Shown here piece after piece: positions 35,531-43,105 of a stretch of 64,000 nucleotides of DNA (the stretch's first letter is position 1; every line of letters begins with the position of its first letter). The DNA lies in NCBI GenBank assembly GCA_034505955.1, contig JAPDQK010000029.1, forward strand, positions 1 through 64,000. The letters are read 5' to 3'. A program made the translations under genes and the position numbers. Source of the DNA: Zhuqueibacter pondensis. Its GTDB lineage: Bacteria; Zhuqueibacterota; Zhuqueibacteria; Zhuqueibacterales; Zhuqueibacteraceae. The notes beneath the pieces were generated by a model that was given only the letters and a program-made list of their open reading frames with translations, did not search any database and was not told where the DNA came from.

Positions 35531-35914
35531 TCTTTCACCGCCGCTGCCAGCAACGGAATCATGATTTCATGGTGGCCGATAAAGTTATACCCTTTTCCAC
35601 CCTGCAAAGTTGGTCGCTGCACCACATTCATACGCGGCCGATAATGCGCATACATGTCGAAATTTGCCGTGAAGAAATTTTTGACCGGTGATTGAATATT
35701 GCGGGCGATGGTCAGCGCCTTGAGAAAAACTTCCGGCATCAGAACATTCGAGCCGAAATTGAGCACCACACCGCCATCGTTGATTTGCGCCACTTGCGCC
35801 GTGAATATTTTGAAGTCGCGAAAAGAGAGTTCGCCATAGGCGGCGCCATCCGCAGAGGGATGTTGATGAATGATGTCCGTGCCAATCGCCACGTGCACAG
35901 TCGCCGGCAGCGAT
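35531..35914 (-). pseudogene. Detached 3' end copy of the 317-aa conserved gene (direct repeat A)
   Basis: This 384-bp block matches 41698-42081 with about five mismatches that I could count, in the same orientation. It encodes the last 128 or so residues of the 317-aa protein (from LPATVHVAIGTDIIHQHP on) and ends with its own TGA. The 5' two-thirds of the gene are missing; at 35914/35915 the sequence switches abruptly to an M20 peptidase gene read in another frame. Not functional alone, but it could restore an intact gene after recombination with repeat B. Confidence 0.9.
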
Positions 35915-36169
35915 ATGATCGAGATGAGTGACGAGCATGATCCCGAGGACGTTGCTCTTTTCACCGGCGAGGTGGCCTGTCACGTTGCCAGCGCCGTCGA
36001 TCCAGGCGCGATCATAGCCCAGCCGCCGCATCTCGCTGCAGACAAACTCGGCAATATTTTTCTCCTCGCCGGGCATGCTGGGGATGCGGATAAGCTGCTG
36101 GCAGAGGGTGATGAGCTCGGATTTTCTTTCGTGGGCAATCGAAAGCAAACTTTTATTCATCGCCAACAT
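35915..36169 (-). pseudogene. Truncated 5' fragment of an M20-family metallopeptidase gene
   Basis: About 84 codons resemble the N-terminus of M20/YgeY-type amidohydrolases and deacetylases (ITLCQQLIRIPSMPGEE, YDRAWIDGAGNVTGHLAG, and the metal-site start GIMLVTHLDHI). The frame runs into repeat A just after the first metal-binding histidine and aspartate, and the remaining 300 residues expected are absent. Two start codons (36169 and 36160) are possible. This is a broken gene at a recombination junction. Confidence 0.8.
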
Positions 36170-36287
36170 CTCTTTTTGTGCTAAGCGTTGACATCTTTTG
36201 CCAGAAAATGCGCATTAGAAATTTTCCTATTGTGGATACGATTCTTGTTTTGAAAGCGTAAAATATACGCTGCCTATCCCAAACGGA

Positions 36288-37445
36288 TTACCATTTGATT
36301 CCAACCAAAATCTGCCTTTGCCATTCGCCATATTGAGTCGGTTCGCTAAGAAAGGTTGCCCATGCGTAATTAAGCAAATGAATAGGAGATGATTGTGGCG
36401 AGAGCGGCTTCTGAAGAGATATGTCGTCATCTGTGAAATTGCGTGGCGCGGTTTCAACGAGCATGTCTTCTATTGTCTTCTGAATTAATGGAAGGAACGC
36501 CTTATCAAAGTAACCGAAATAATCTTCATTTATTCCCATCGTGTTGGCGGCAATTTCCCAGGCTTGCTCGAGCGTTTCCGCTTCATGCTGAAAGTTGGCG
36601 CGACGCATTTGATCGGCGAGCACACGGATGCGCAGCCAGGTTACTGGATGGCCTCGGTAAGTCAATTCATCCTCAGGAACTTGATATTCCCTGCGCCCCC
36701 GCATACGTAAATACATGGAAAAGGCATGCGCAAAACTGGGACCGCCAATTCCAAAACCCACACTATCGCAAAACAATTCTTGCATCCATACATACCAGGT
36801 TCGGATAATATCAGTGCGCTTGGCGCGTTCTGCTTTTGAATACGCATCGTCTCTTTCTGCGATTGGCCCAAGTAAAGCTGAGATTTCCTGTTGGAAATCA
36901 CGCACCAAGTCGTCCAACTCGGGCTTATGGCATGCATAAAGCAAATGGCCAAACTCGTGAAAGAAAAGCGGCAGATAAAGAAGGCCAAATTGCGCCGAAG
37001 TGGGCATGTAATAAACAATGGGAATCTGCGGATCAGGCCAGATCCCGAACTCGCCATCACTTAATCCGACTGGAATAGATTTGGTGTCAGGATGATGCTC
37101 ATGCAGCCATCTTAACAGACGCAGACAGAGGCGATCAGAATCACGATATCGCATCAAAGGGCTTAGCAAATGCCGATTATAAAAATGGAACTGCTTGGAA
37201 AGCTCCTGCGTTTCGCTGAGAATATCTTCAAGTATATCATCGCGCCCCAGGTTTAAATGATTCAGATTCCTTTTGACTCGTTGGTGCATTTGATTACAGG
37301 CGCTAACGATCGCCTTGTAATATGGCAGCAGATCCGGAGCCGAAGCGCTCCAATCCTGATCCTTGAAGCGCTCATGTATTGCAGCTTTGAGTTGTTCAAT
37401 CTCTCGCAGCAAATCGAGATTGCTTTGTTGCAAAATTGTTCGCAT
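36288..37445 (-). CDS. Zincin-type metallopeptidase, last gene of the Argonaute operon
   Basis: A 385-aa protein with HEFGH at residues 163-167 in a hydrophobic helix (YLPLFFHEFGHLLYACH) and QELFCDSVG (Glu223, Asp227) about 55 residues later, the usual place for the third zinc ligand of gluzincin-like peptidases. The first 110 residues are helical and Gln/Leu-rich, possibly a coiled-coil recognition region; the last 100 form a helical bundle. No signal peptide, so it acts in the cytoplasm. Its ATG overlaps the previous stop (TAATG), implying coupled synthesis with the small helical protein. It could be a guide-activated effector or a regulator. I recognise no named family. Confidence 0.75.
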   Translation of the reverse strand: MRTILQQSNLDLLREIEQLKAAIHERFKDQDWSASAPDLLPYYKAIVSACNQMHQRVKRNLNHLNLGRDDILEDILSETQELSKQFHFYNRHLLSPLMRYRDSDRLCLRLLRWLHEHHPDTKSIPVGLSDGEFGIWPDPQIPIVYYMPTSAQFGLLYLPLFFHEFGHLLYACHKPELDDLVRDFQQEISALLGPIAERDDAYSKAERAKRTDIIRTWYVWMQELFCDSVGFGIGGPSFAHAFSMYLRMRGRREYQVPEDELTYRGHPVTWLRIRVLADQMRRANFQHEAETLEQAWEIAANTMGINEDYFGYFDKAFLPLIQKTIEDMLVETAPRNFTDDDISLQKPLSPQSSPIHLLNYAWATFLSEPTQYGEWQRQILVGIKW

Positions 37446-37897
37446 TAGAATTCCCCCAAAATCCGAGCGGTGTCACGGTCAATATGTTCTTCGATGAGGG
37501 CTCTGAGCTCTGACAGGGAACTGATCAATTGTTGTCGCTCCTCATCGGATGCCGCTGTAAGCAGTTGAATCGCCTCTTCAATGGATTTTTTGAACAGTGT
37601 AGAACGAAATCGCCTGGGATTCCTTTTTGCTTCCAAGAATCGGTCAACCAATTGCTGGCGGCGTATATCGATTCCAAGGAGAGGCTGATCGGGTTTCGTT
37701 TCTGCCTGATGCACGAGGGTCGCTAGGGCTTGCAAAAACGCTTTGATCTTCTCCCGGCTTTGCTGAATGGGTTCGGCGTGCTCCGTTCCTGCCATGCCGT
37801 CACGTTGAAGCTTGGTGTGAATCGAGACCAGGTTTATCGCTTCCAGCAAATCCTGCCCTTGCTGAAAGCTTTGCAGTGCCAGCCATTGTGTGCTCAT
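37445..37897 (-). CDS. Small helical protein between Argonaute and metallopeptidase
   Basis: A 150-aa all-helical protein rich in Gln, Leu and charged residues (LLEAINLVSIHTKLQRDG, QSREKIKAFLQALATLVHQAE, SLSELRALIEEHIDRDTA). No motif or family recognised. It starts 36 bases after the Argonaute stop and its stop overlaps the start of the metallopeptidase, so it probably binds or restrains that peptidase, or bridges it to Argonaute. This is inference from coupling and composition only. Confidence 0.65.
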   Translation of the reverse strand: MSTQWLALQSFQQGQDLLEAINLVSIHTKLQRDGMAGTEHAEPIQQSREKIKAFLQALATLVHQAETKPDQPLLGIDIRRQQLVDRFLEAKRNPRRFRSTLFKKSIEEAIQLLTAASDEERQQLISSLSELRALIEEHIDRDTARILGEF

Positions 37898-37933
37898 GAT
37901 TTCACCTCGCTTGAAATTTTCAAAAATTTTTGG

Positions 37934-40237
37934 CTACTTGATCCTCCGAATTTCTTGTGCCGCCCGATTCTTTAATTCATCATCCGTGCGTTTGAACGGT
38001 AAAGGCAATCTTTGCGCAACTCGAGGATTGGAAAAATTCAGTTGTGCAGTAGCAGCAACATCTTTCACGACGGCAGTTAAATCGGTTTTTTCATCATGTG
38101 CTACCAACATGATCGGATCAGCAGTTCCTTGATGAAGAGTTGCTGCGCCCGTATTTGCGAGAACTGCGATTTTCTGTTTTAAATAAAGAGCGGTAGCTTC
38201 AAGCGTATTTTCTGCAGTTTGTGAGTCAATAAGATGCCAAAAACGAATATTCTTGACTGATTTTTTGTGAAAGTCAACTATATCCACCTTGGCATCTTGT
38301 CGTAAATAGCCCCGCTCGATCAATATTTGTTGTGCGGTGCGAATTCCGTTTATCTCATCTCCGCATTCTCTCCCATCCCTGAGCGCAAGTAAAGAATCAA
38401 GTGGTACAAAATTTTTGACAGCAATTCGGTTAAACAAATTCAAAATTTCATCTCTCAGGAGCTCGGCATTGATTGTCTCCTTTTTGTGATCCGGTTTGCG
38501 CGGGACAATAGTATCAATCCAAAACGGAGGGTTATTTCCTTGCCGGCGGCATAATAACAGAGATAACGCGAAGTGCCTTCTATCCTCGCTAACATCAATA
38601 ACCAAATGTCCTTCGTAATTCAACTCGGTCGCAATCGTCCAGGGTACACAACCGAGTTGCTGTAATCCATCCAACGCATTGAGGTCAATAAATGATTGCC
38701 AGCTTTGCACCCCTTTGGGTATTTTGCCATTTTTGTCTTTTGCGCGACTTTCATCATTAACGAGTACGTTATATTTTTTCTTCAATTCGGAAGAGGTAAT
38801 TCTTTTAATACGCCACGAATTGAGCTCATAGGCAAGATTGTAATATGTAGCGGGATCGTCGTTGTCGAAAACGATAATTGCGAGTCCTGGCGAGGGGTAT
38901 TTATGCAACTTGGTAACAGCCTCCTCAATTGTAGCGTAGGTTACAATTTCAACCTCGCAGGATTTTTTCGTCCAGCGGACGAAGCGACTCTCAATATCTG
39001 TAGCAAGACGATGTTGAGCTTTTTCGTCTATATGCTGCGGCACGACAACTTTAATATATTTGTTCATCGTGATAGGAACGTGATAGCATCCAACTTCTGT
39101 CAACAGAGAAAGTCTTTGGCGGTAGTAATTTCGGTATTCTTGGATGCCCGGATTCGTTGGCGCTTCCAATCGTTTTCCTCCAGCAAATAACAATGACGGC
39201 AATGCGATCTCTTGACATTTTTTAGTATCCGGCCTCCAAGGATGATGTTCAATATTGAGCTTGCCGTTGAGATAAGAACTTTTAGTCAACTCAGCAAGAA
39301 ACCCTTCGATGAGCTGCCGCCGTTCTTTCGGCGCAATCTTGTCTATTTGTTTCAGTGAGTTTGGCAAAGCGTCGTTCATCACCCGCAAACGAAGAGCTCG
39401 AGCTGCAACTATTACCGGTCTATCAATTCCCTTAAATGACACGCGTGCGACAGCATCATGTTTGGAGAAAGGAGACCTAATAGACTGGTAATAATCAAAA
39501 AGGGAAGAAAAAGTCTTTCCCTTTACAGGGATGCGACCTGTAGTTTCACAAGTGACGCCGTCCAGATATTCTTCAAAATAACATTTGTGTTTGCTTTTAC
39601 CTGTGTTATAAAGTAACGTCCCTTTCTGTCCCTTTTGCCGTTGGCTGAGATATTCAAAACGTTCTCGCTTTCCCTTGTCTGAAGAAACTGTACCGTTGCG
39701 AAAATAATCGGCAACTGTCCAATTCGTAAAAAACGCAGTTGAAACATGAACAGCTAATCCCAACCCGACACCATCAATCGGCACGACAGAGAAATGATAT
39801 CGGCGAAACGCGGAGATGTCTTCAAATTCATTAAACGGCTGCGATTCATACCAAATGCGATTGCTCTCAAGTTTCCATAAATCCCCTCGCTTGCGAACAG
39901 CAATCAGAATCATTCTTTCAACCAATTGCGCCAACGTATCTCGATGAACACGATCAGAAAAGGACAAGCGTTGGCATTCGCCACTGTCAATGATTTCTGC
40001 CAGCCAATTGTCACCTCTCAATTCGAGATATGGTATCGGATGTTTCGAAAAAACCAATAACTTTCGCCGCTCAGAGTTAACAATCTTGACCGCTGGTAAA
40101 CCATGCCGTCTTGATAAAGCGCTACAGGCCTTCTCAAAAAGGTCGGGAGAATTGTCTTGAGAGCGCAACTCAGCGACACGGACATCAAGACAGAAATTAA
40201 TGCCCCCCTTGATGATATAAACATTGGCTTCCTTCAT
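37934..40237 (-). CDS. ago: Long prokaryotic Argonaute with PIWI domain
   Basis: A 767-aa protein with an RNase H-like PIWI domain in the C-terminal third. Catalytic tetrad candidates: Asp548 in GHLVIDVSED, Glu587 (or Glu592) for the glutamate finger, Asp621 in LLALRDGRECGDE, and Asp752 in LPLPFKRTDDEL. Just before it, QLNFSNPRVAQRLPLP matches the end of PIWI domains. The MID region ends in LQQLGCVPW, where most have K-x-GG-x-PW. Residues 1-330 would hold N and PAZ-like parts. The tetrad suggests guide-directed nuclease activity. It starts five bases after the RecB/Cas4-like nuclease gene. Assignment as a pAgo is firm by motif; subtype is open. Confidence 0.85.
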   Translation of the reverse strand: MKEANVYIIKGGINFCLDVRVAELRSQDNSPDLFEKACSALSRRHGLPAVKIVNSERRKLLVFSKHPIPYLELRGDNWLAEIIDSGECQRLSFSDRVHRDTLAQLVERMILIAVRKRGDLWKLESNRIWYESQPFNEFEDISAFRRYHFSVVPIDGVGLGLAVHVSTAFFTNWTVADYFRNGTVSSDKGKRERFEYLSQRQKGQKGTLLYNTGKSKHKCYFEEYLDGVTCETTGRIPVKGKTFSSLFDYYQSIRSPFSKHDAVARVSFKGIDRPVIVAARALRLRVMNDALPNSLKQIDKIAPKERRQLIEGFLAELTKSSYLNGKLNIEHHPWRPDTKKCQEIALPSLLFAGGKRLEAPTNPGIQEYRNYYRQRLSLLTEVGCYHVPITMNKYIKVVVPQHIDEKAQHRLATDIESRFVRWTKKSCEVEIVTYATIEEAVTKLHKYPSPGLAIIVFDNDDPATYYNLAYELNSWRIKRITSSELKKKYNVLVNDESRAKDKNGKIPKGVQSWQSFIDLNALDGLQQLGCVPWTIATELNYEGHLVIDVSEDRRHFALSLLLCRRQGNNPPFWIDTIVPRKPDHKKETINAELLRDEILNLFNRIAVKNFVPLDSLLALRDGRECGDEINGIRTAQQILIERGYLRQDAKVDIVDFHKKSVKNIRFWHLIDSQTAENTLEATALYLKQKIAVLANTGAATLHQGTADPIMLVAHDEKTDLTAVVKDVAATAQLNFSNPRVAQRLPLPFKRTDDELKNRAAQEIRRIK

Positions 40238-40242
40238 TGATA

Positions 40243-41151
40243 CTACTCCTTAGGACAAATCTTTTGATAAGGACACAAGGTGCAGATTTTGGGTTGTGCA
40301 CAAGGTGTAAAAGCTTTCGCATTGGCATTCACACCATAACGATGCAGCATATTCATGCTTTCCAAATCCTGAAGAATACGAGCCTTGACATGATTCAGAC
40401 TATTTGAAGTAAAGGAATACTGGCGCACTTTGGCTTCCGCCAAATCTACTCGAAACAATTTGATTTTATCCAGGTTGCAGTCGTATTCGTCAACTGCCCA
40501 TAAGCCATAGAATGCCAATTGCAAACTCTCTTCCGCGCTGCCTGCAGCACCAATTTTCCAGTCTGCAATCACAATCTTATCATCAATTGGATAGACTAAA
40601 TCAATTTGGCCGCAGCCATGAAAAATTCCGTTTTTGAAGACAAACTTTTTTTCGATGGCAGCATCAGAGTATTTTGCGCCCTTACGAAATGAGGCTAACT
40701 CGGATCGCGTCGCAAAATTCATTATCGCCTGAACAAGTCGTTCTTCAGCCTCAAGACATAATGCTTCAGCGGTTTGAGTCTGAAAGCGATATTCGAGCAA
40801 AGGAACAGGTTTGAACTTGCATTTTAAGAGCTCTGCTTGGGACAATCGACCTGAAGAATACAGTCTGTCACCTCGAAAAATTTTCCTGGCCCATTCAATC
40901 AGACCATTTATCGTCCAACGGCTTCCATTTCGACAATCGTTCAAATAGGTACGAATGATGAGATGGAGTATTTCCCCAGTTCGGAGATAACGATTTTTCC
41001 ACGCCTTTGCTTGCACAAGGGCGGCTTTGTCCACCTCCCCCTTTGCCGTTTTTTGATTTGTCCCATAGTACTCATAGTAGTACTTTTTGGGACACGTTTC
41101 TAAAGTCTCCCGGCGTGAATAAGACCAGATGATGTCTGCTTGATTTTCCAA
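40243..41151 (-). CDS. RecB/Cas4-like PD-(D/E)XK nuclease with Fe-S cysteines
   Basis: A 302-aa protein with the RecB-family core in order: GEILH (His63), IEKKF (Glu167), GQIDLVY (Asp184), VIADWKIG (Asp197, Lys199) and the QxxxY motif QLAFYG (Gln211, Tyr215). One N-terminal Cys (Cys20 in ETCPKKYYYEYYG) and a C-terminal cluster (Cys284, 290, 293, 299; ICTLCPYQKICP) fit the Fe-S clamp of Cas4 and AddB. Such enzymes cut or resect DNA ends. Located five bases before ago, it may prepare guides or degrade targeted DNA. It resembles the RecB nucleases that accompany PIWI-RE proteins, by memory. Confidence 0.85.
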   Translation of the reverse strand: MENQADIIWSYSRRETLETCPKKYYYEYYGTNQKTAKGEVDKAALVQAKAWKNRYLRTGEILHLIIRTYLNDCRNGSRWTINGLIEWARKIFRGDRLYSSGRLSQAELLKCKFKPVPLLEYRFQTQTAEALCLEAEERLVQAIMNFATRSELASFRKGAKYSDAAIEKKFVFKNGIFHGCGQIDLVYPIDDKIVIADWKIGAAGSAEESLQLAFYGLWAVDEYDCNLDKIKLFRVDLAEAKVRQYSFTSNSLNHVKARILQDLESMNMLHRYGVNANAKAFTPCAQPKICTLCPYQKICPKE

Positions 41152-41217
41152 TTTATCTTCGCCTCGTGTTTTTTATTTCGTGTTACAGAGAGATGTAATG
41201 AGCTTCTTTGAATGGCC

Positions 41218-41562
41218 TCACCGTCGCAGCCGTCTAAGCTGCCTGCCCAATCTCTGCCACTCCTCTTCGGTCAATTTCATCGCCTGCGCATCGCGGATGA
41301 ACTGAATGGCGGCTGCACTGGTGCCTATGGTTTCAGTCACTTCACTCGGCACTTTGCCGGTTAAGGCCAATAACTGCTCTGGTGGGACATCCAGAATCTC
41401 ACAAATCTTCACAATTGTATCCGCTGCCGGCGGGGGTAAACGGTCATTCTCAATTTTGCTGATGTAGGAAAAATCCACTCCTGTTTTTTGCGCCAACTCT
41501 CGCTGGCTGAGGTTTTTCGCCCGGCGAATGTCTCGCAACGCCTGCCCGAAAGTTTTTGGCAT
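41218..41562 (-). CDS. XRE-family helix-turn-helix regulator
   Basis: A 114-aa repressor-type protein. HTH: ALRDIRRAKNLSQRELAQKT with recognition helix GVDFSYISKIEND, then ADTIVKICEILDVPPEQLLAL; the last 40 residues (IQFIRDAQAMKLTEEEWQRLG) form a helical tail. GGAG lies six bases before the start. It heads the operon and a palindrome overlaps the -35 of its promoter, so autorepression is likely. This XRE type is often followed by an ImmA/IrrE peptidase, which is absent; an unrelated HEFGH protein ends the operon instead. Confidence 0.85.
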   Translation of the reverse strand: MPKTFGQALRDIRRAKNLSQRELAQKTGVDFSYISKIENDRLPPPAADTIVKICEILDVPPEQLLALTGKVPSEVTETIGTSAAAIQFIRDAQAMKLTEEEWQRLGRQLRRLRR

Positions 41563-41615
41563 AAAATGTCTCCGTCAAAGTCACATATTTTCAATTACCG
41601 TTTTCTAACTGATTA

Positions 41616-41647
41616 AATATAAGAAATGTTGAGTTGAAAGTCAACTC
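41616..41647 (-). promoter_or_regulatory. Promoter and palindromic operator of the Argonaute operon
   Basis: On the minus strand TTGACT (41639-41644), a 17-bp spacer, TATATT (41616-41621). The perfect palindrome GAGTTGA-AAG-TCAACTC (41631-41647) covers the -35 hexamer, as expected for repression by the XRE protein whose gene begins 54 bases downstream. Confidence 0.65.
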
Positions 41648-41687
41648 TTTTTTTAGACAAATCCCAACTGATCTTCGCGTCATCCGA

Positions 41688-42641
41688 TTACAAAAACTCC
41701 TTTACCGCCGCCGCCAGCAACGGAATCATGATTTCATGGTGGCCGATAAAGTTATAGCCTTTTCCACCCTGCAAAGTTGGTCGCTGCACCACATTCATAC
41801 GCGGCCGATAATGCGCATACATGTCGAAATTTGCCGTGAAGAAATTTTTGACCGGTGATTGAATATTGCGGGCGATGGTCAGCGCCTTGAGAAAAACTTC
41901 CGGCATCAGAACATTCGAGCCGAAATTGAGCACCACGCCGCCATCGTTGATTTGCGCCACTTGCGCCGTGAATATTTTGAAGTCGCGAAAAGAGAGTTCG
42001 CCATAGGCAGCGCCATCCGCAGAGGGATGTTGATGAATGATGTCCGTGCCAATCGCCACGTGCACAGTCGCCGGCAGCGATAACTCAAATGCGGTGGCGA
42101 GCAGACTGTGCTTTAGGCCGGCGGCTCGGGTTGCGAGCAGTGCTTCGCCGACCGCTTCACCAAAACCTTGGCGCCTGGCTTGTCCGTTTTTTACCGCAAT
42201 GTTGATAAACTCCGCGGTTTCCTGTGCCATGCCAAAGGAGCCATCGCCAAGTCCGTCCGCCACTTCCTCCGAAGTTTGGCCGAAAAGGGCAAGCTCGGTG
42301 TCATGAATGACGCCAGCGCCGTTCATTGCCACACAACTAATGATGCCGCGCTGCATCAAATCCACCAGAATCGGCGAAAGCCCCACTTTAATGACGTGCG
42401 CGCCCATCATCACAATTACCGGCTTGTTGTTTTCGCGCGCCGTGACGATATGCTCGACCAGCTCGCGGAAATCTTTGACCGCAAGAATGTTGGGAAGCGA
42501 GCGATAGAATGCCTCGAAAAAATCACCACGGCGAAACGGCTTGGCGAGTTCCTCCTGATGCACCTTGCTCATGCGTTGGCGCACCGAGTAGGTCTTGACT
42601 TTTTGCAGATCAATTTCGGGATATTGGGACATGGCGGTCAT
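41688..42641 (-). CDS. Conserved protein of unknown function, 317 aa (host gene of direct repeat B)
   Basis: A 317-aa soluble protein with a Rossmann-like feel: PVIVMMGAHVIKVGLSPILVDLMQRG, CVAMNGAGVIHDTELALFGQTSEEVADGL, SLPATVHVAIGTDIIHQHP and FGSNVLMPEVFLKAL. I recall uncharacterised homologues in many bacteria, and the gly-rich segments loosely recall deoxyhypusine synthase. No function is asserted. The last 128 codons are duplicated at 35531-35914, where the copy ends two residues earlier (VKE versus VKEFL). Divergent from the DUF971 gene. Confidence 0.75.
   Translation of the reverse strand: MTAMSQYPEIDLQKVKTYSVRQRMSKVHQEELAKPFRRGDFFEAFYRSLPNILAVKDFRELVEHIVTARENNKPVIVMMGAHVIKVGLSPILVDLMQRGIISCVAMNGAGVIHDTELALFGQTSEEVADGLGDGSFGMAQETAEFINIAVKNGQARRQGFGEAVGEALLATRAAGLKHSLLATAFELSLPATVHVAIGTDIIHQHPSADGAAYGELSFRDFKIFTAQVAQINDGGVVLNFGSNVLMPEVFLKALTIARNIQSPVKNFFTANFDMYAHYRPRMNVVQRPTLQGGKGYNFIGHHEIMIPLLAAAVKEFL
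41698..42081. repeat. 384-bp direct repeat B (copy A at 35531-35914)
   Basis: Near-identical (about five differences seen) and in direct orientation with 35531-35914, 6167 bp apart. Homology begins within a few bases of the stop codons and breaks sharply at 42081/35914. The Argonaute operon lies wholly between the copies. Confidence 0.92.
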
Positions 42642-42660
42642 CTCGTCTCAATAAAAATAT

Positions 42661-42689
42661 TTGATTTGTTGACTGAAATTGATTATAAT
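42661..42689 (+). promoter_or_regulatory. Promoter for the DUF971 gene
   Basis: TTGATT (42661-42666), a 17-bp spacer, TATAAT (42684-42689), about 50 bases before the start at 42742. Confidence 0.6.
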
Positions 42690-42741
42690 ATACACGGTTT
42701 CATTGAAAAAGCCAATCATTTTGCTGACAAGCTTTGAAGAC

Positions 42742-43089
42742 ATGCTTCCGGTTGATTTGAAGAAACCCGATCCCCACACGCTGCAAATCGAATGGGATGA
42801 TGGCCACATCAGCCGTTACCCGCTGGAGTTTTTGCGCCGGCAATGTCCGTGTGCCTCCTGTTCCGAAGCGCGGCGCGCTCCGGCGCCGGCCCAGCTGGGG
42901 AGTCCATTCCGAGTTTTGCAGCCGCACGAGATGATCCCTGCTGATTTGAATCTCAGGCAAGCCGAAGTGGTTGGACGCTATGCGCTCAACTTTCACTGGA
43001 GTGACGGACATCACGAGGGAATTTATACGTTTGATTTTTTGAGGGCGATTTGTCAATGTGAGGCGTGTGTTAAAAGGAGGGATAAATAG
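42742..43089 (+). CDS. DUF971-domain protein (gamma-butyrobetaine hydroxylase N-terminal-like)
   Basis: 115 aa from the ATG at 42742; an upstream in-frame ATG would fall over the promoter's start region. DUF971 features: LQIEWDDGHISRYPLEFLRRQCPCASC, then ALNFHWSDGHHEGIYTFDFLRAICQCEAC. The paired CxC-type cysteines probably bind iron-sulfur or zinc. Stand-alone members are linked by neighbourhood to Fe-S cluster maturation (Mrp/ApbC). Here it precedes a nucleotidyltransferase/HEPN pair, probably by chance. Confidence 0.85.
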   Translation: MLPVDLKKPDPHTLQIEWDDGHISRYPLEFLRRQCPCASCSEARRAPAPAQLGSPFRVLQPHEMIPADLNLRQAEVVGRYALNFHWSDGHHEGIYTFDFLRAICQCEACVKRRDK

Positions 43090-43105
43090 TTTCAAAAAAA
43101 GCTCC

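Noticed and set aside
41631..41653. GAGTTGA/TCAACTC hairpin followed by T7 as a plus-strand terminator
   Set aside because: No plus-strand gene lies upstream to be terminated; overlap with a good minus-strand promoter makes an operator the better reading.
35531..42081. Direct repeats as a pure assembly artefact
   Set aside because: The copies differ at about five positions and have different flanks and stop codons, which argues for a real duplication, although reads are needed to be sure.
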